Shown here one piece after another: positions 63,733 to 64,000 of a stretch of DNA of 64,000 bases. The position numbers and the translations under genes were made by a program. The stretch comes from Leptospira venezuelensis. GTDB lineage: Bacteria > Spirochaetota > Leptospiria > Leptospirales > Leptospiraceae. How positions within the stretch are numbered: position 1 is the first letter of the stretch; each line of letters begins with the position of its first letter. The notes beneath the pieces were generated by a model. That model was not told where the DNA came from. It saw only the letters and a program-made list of their open reading frames with translations, and did not search any database. Location of the stretch: NCBI RefSeq assembly GCF_002150035.1, contig NZ_NETS01000011.1:806001-870000 (forward strand), read 5' to 3'.

Positions 63733-64000
63733 ATGGATTTAGTAAATAATATTTCTAAGGCTTCCACAGCCGCATTTTGGCTTTTATGGCTGGGAGTAAT
63801 GAGTGGGATCGTACAACTCGTAAATATTCATCCAAGTCTAGACGGGATCGTGCTCACTCTAGGTTGGGTAATTTTAGGAATTCATGTGTTAGAAGTTGGG
63901 ATTTATTCCTTTCGCGCCGGAGACAGAGGCGGATTCAAAATTGCGGACGCAGCTCAGGTTTTTGTATTCGGAGTATTCCACCTAATTCCCGTAAGCTTTT
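63733..64000 (+). CDS. Partial small membrane protein (possibly DUF1145-like)
   Basis: An open frame starting ATG 63733 and running off the right edge (89 codons visible). It has a good ribosome site (AAGAGGAAAAG) and three hydrophobic segments: AAFWLLWLGVMSGIVQLV, IVLTLGWVILGIHVLEVGIY and a third at AQVFVFGVFHLIPVSF. A charged loop, RAGDRGGFK, lies between the second and third. The layout resembles DUF1145 (YhhL-like) proteins, a weak call. Regulated probably through the palindrome overlapping its promoter. Confidence 0.7.
   Translation, partial: MDLVNNISKASTAAFWLLWLGVMSGIVQLVNIHPSLDGIVLTLGWVILGIHVLEVGIYSFRAGDRGGFKIADAAQVFVFGVFHLIPVSF

Overview
The window reads as chromosomal DNA from a Leptospira species, probably an intermediate (P2) or saprophytic one. 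The evidence is roughly 40% GC, tightly packed genes with 1-8 nt overlaps, many predicted lipoproteins with loose spirochaetal lipoboxes (small residue before Cys, often Asn, Ser or Phe nearby), and gene families typical of the genus: DUF3015 pairs, TRL-like lipoprotein, an LA_1396-like lipoprotein, a single-chain GlyRS and a membrane pyrophosphatase. No rRNA, tRNA, CRISPR array, transposase or phage gene was recognised. The species call is inference.

Layout. 1-2.4 kb: acyl-CoA carboxylase genes (start of a biotin-carrier-like protein, accC) and a PlsC-like acyltransferase on the minus strand. 2.5-7.6 kb: an exported helical protein, then a plus-strand DUF2225 / truA / outer-membrane-like protein / lipoprotein run. 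7.8-12.2 kb: minus-strand adenosine kinase, prmA, PrsW-like protease and a TonB-like membrane protein. 12.3-21.2 kb: glyQS, a metzincin-like lipoprotein, a GNAT protein, the K+-dependent membrane pyrophosphatase hppA, a TPR protein, lipoproteins and a TRL-like protein. 21.6-32.7 kb: mainly plus-strand tandem DUF3015 proteins, a DUF4105 protein, hydrolases, an RlmD-like methyltransferase, a SpoIID-domain lipoprotein and an ABC/FtsX exporter. 32.7-36.2 kb: a hypothetical protein, pyrE and a fatty-acid desaturase.

The most distinctive part is 36.3-49.4 kb, a 13-kb minus-strand block. It holds two sets of the predicted peptide/amide-ligase toolkit: a circularly permuted ATP-grasp protein, alpha-E (DUF403) domains, transglutaminase-like proteins and DUF2126. 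A TonB-dependent receptor and an imelysin-like lipoprotein sit between the two sets. A clear promoter with a 9-3-9 palindrome over its -35 box lies in front of the first gene. My working hypothesis is a system that builds or modifies a small amide-linked product tied to uptake of iron or another ligand.

Directly upstream, 49.5-50.8 kb holds an AT-rich orphan membrane-protein gene behind an attC-like imperfect hairpin, which looks like an acquired cassette. 50.8-57.3 kb carries lipoproteins, a saccharopine-dehydrogenase-like enzyme, a sterol-desaturase-family protein, a phytanoyl-CoA-dioxygenase-like protein and a small-lipoprotein/exported-protein operon. 57.5-64 kb has a DUF2064-type glycosyltransferase, a Het-C/phospholipase-C-like protein behind twin operator-like palindromes, an MlaC-like / RND / lipoprotein lipid-transport operon, and the start of a small membrane protein behind a promoter-operator.

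Several short dispersed repeats recur between genes: a 21-bp repeat starting CACGCAGAGACGC, a GCCCCCACCC hairpin element, and the 11-mer GTAGGAACTCC. All functional assignments come from reading motifs by eye, without any database search.
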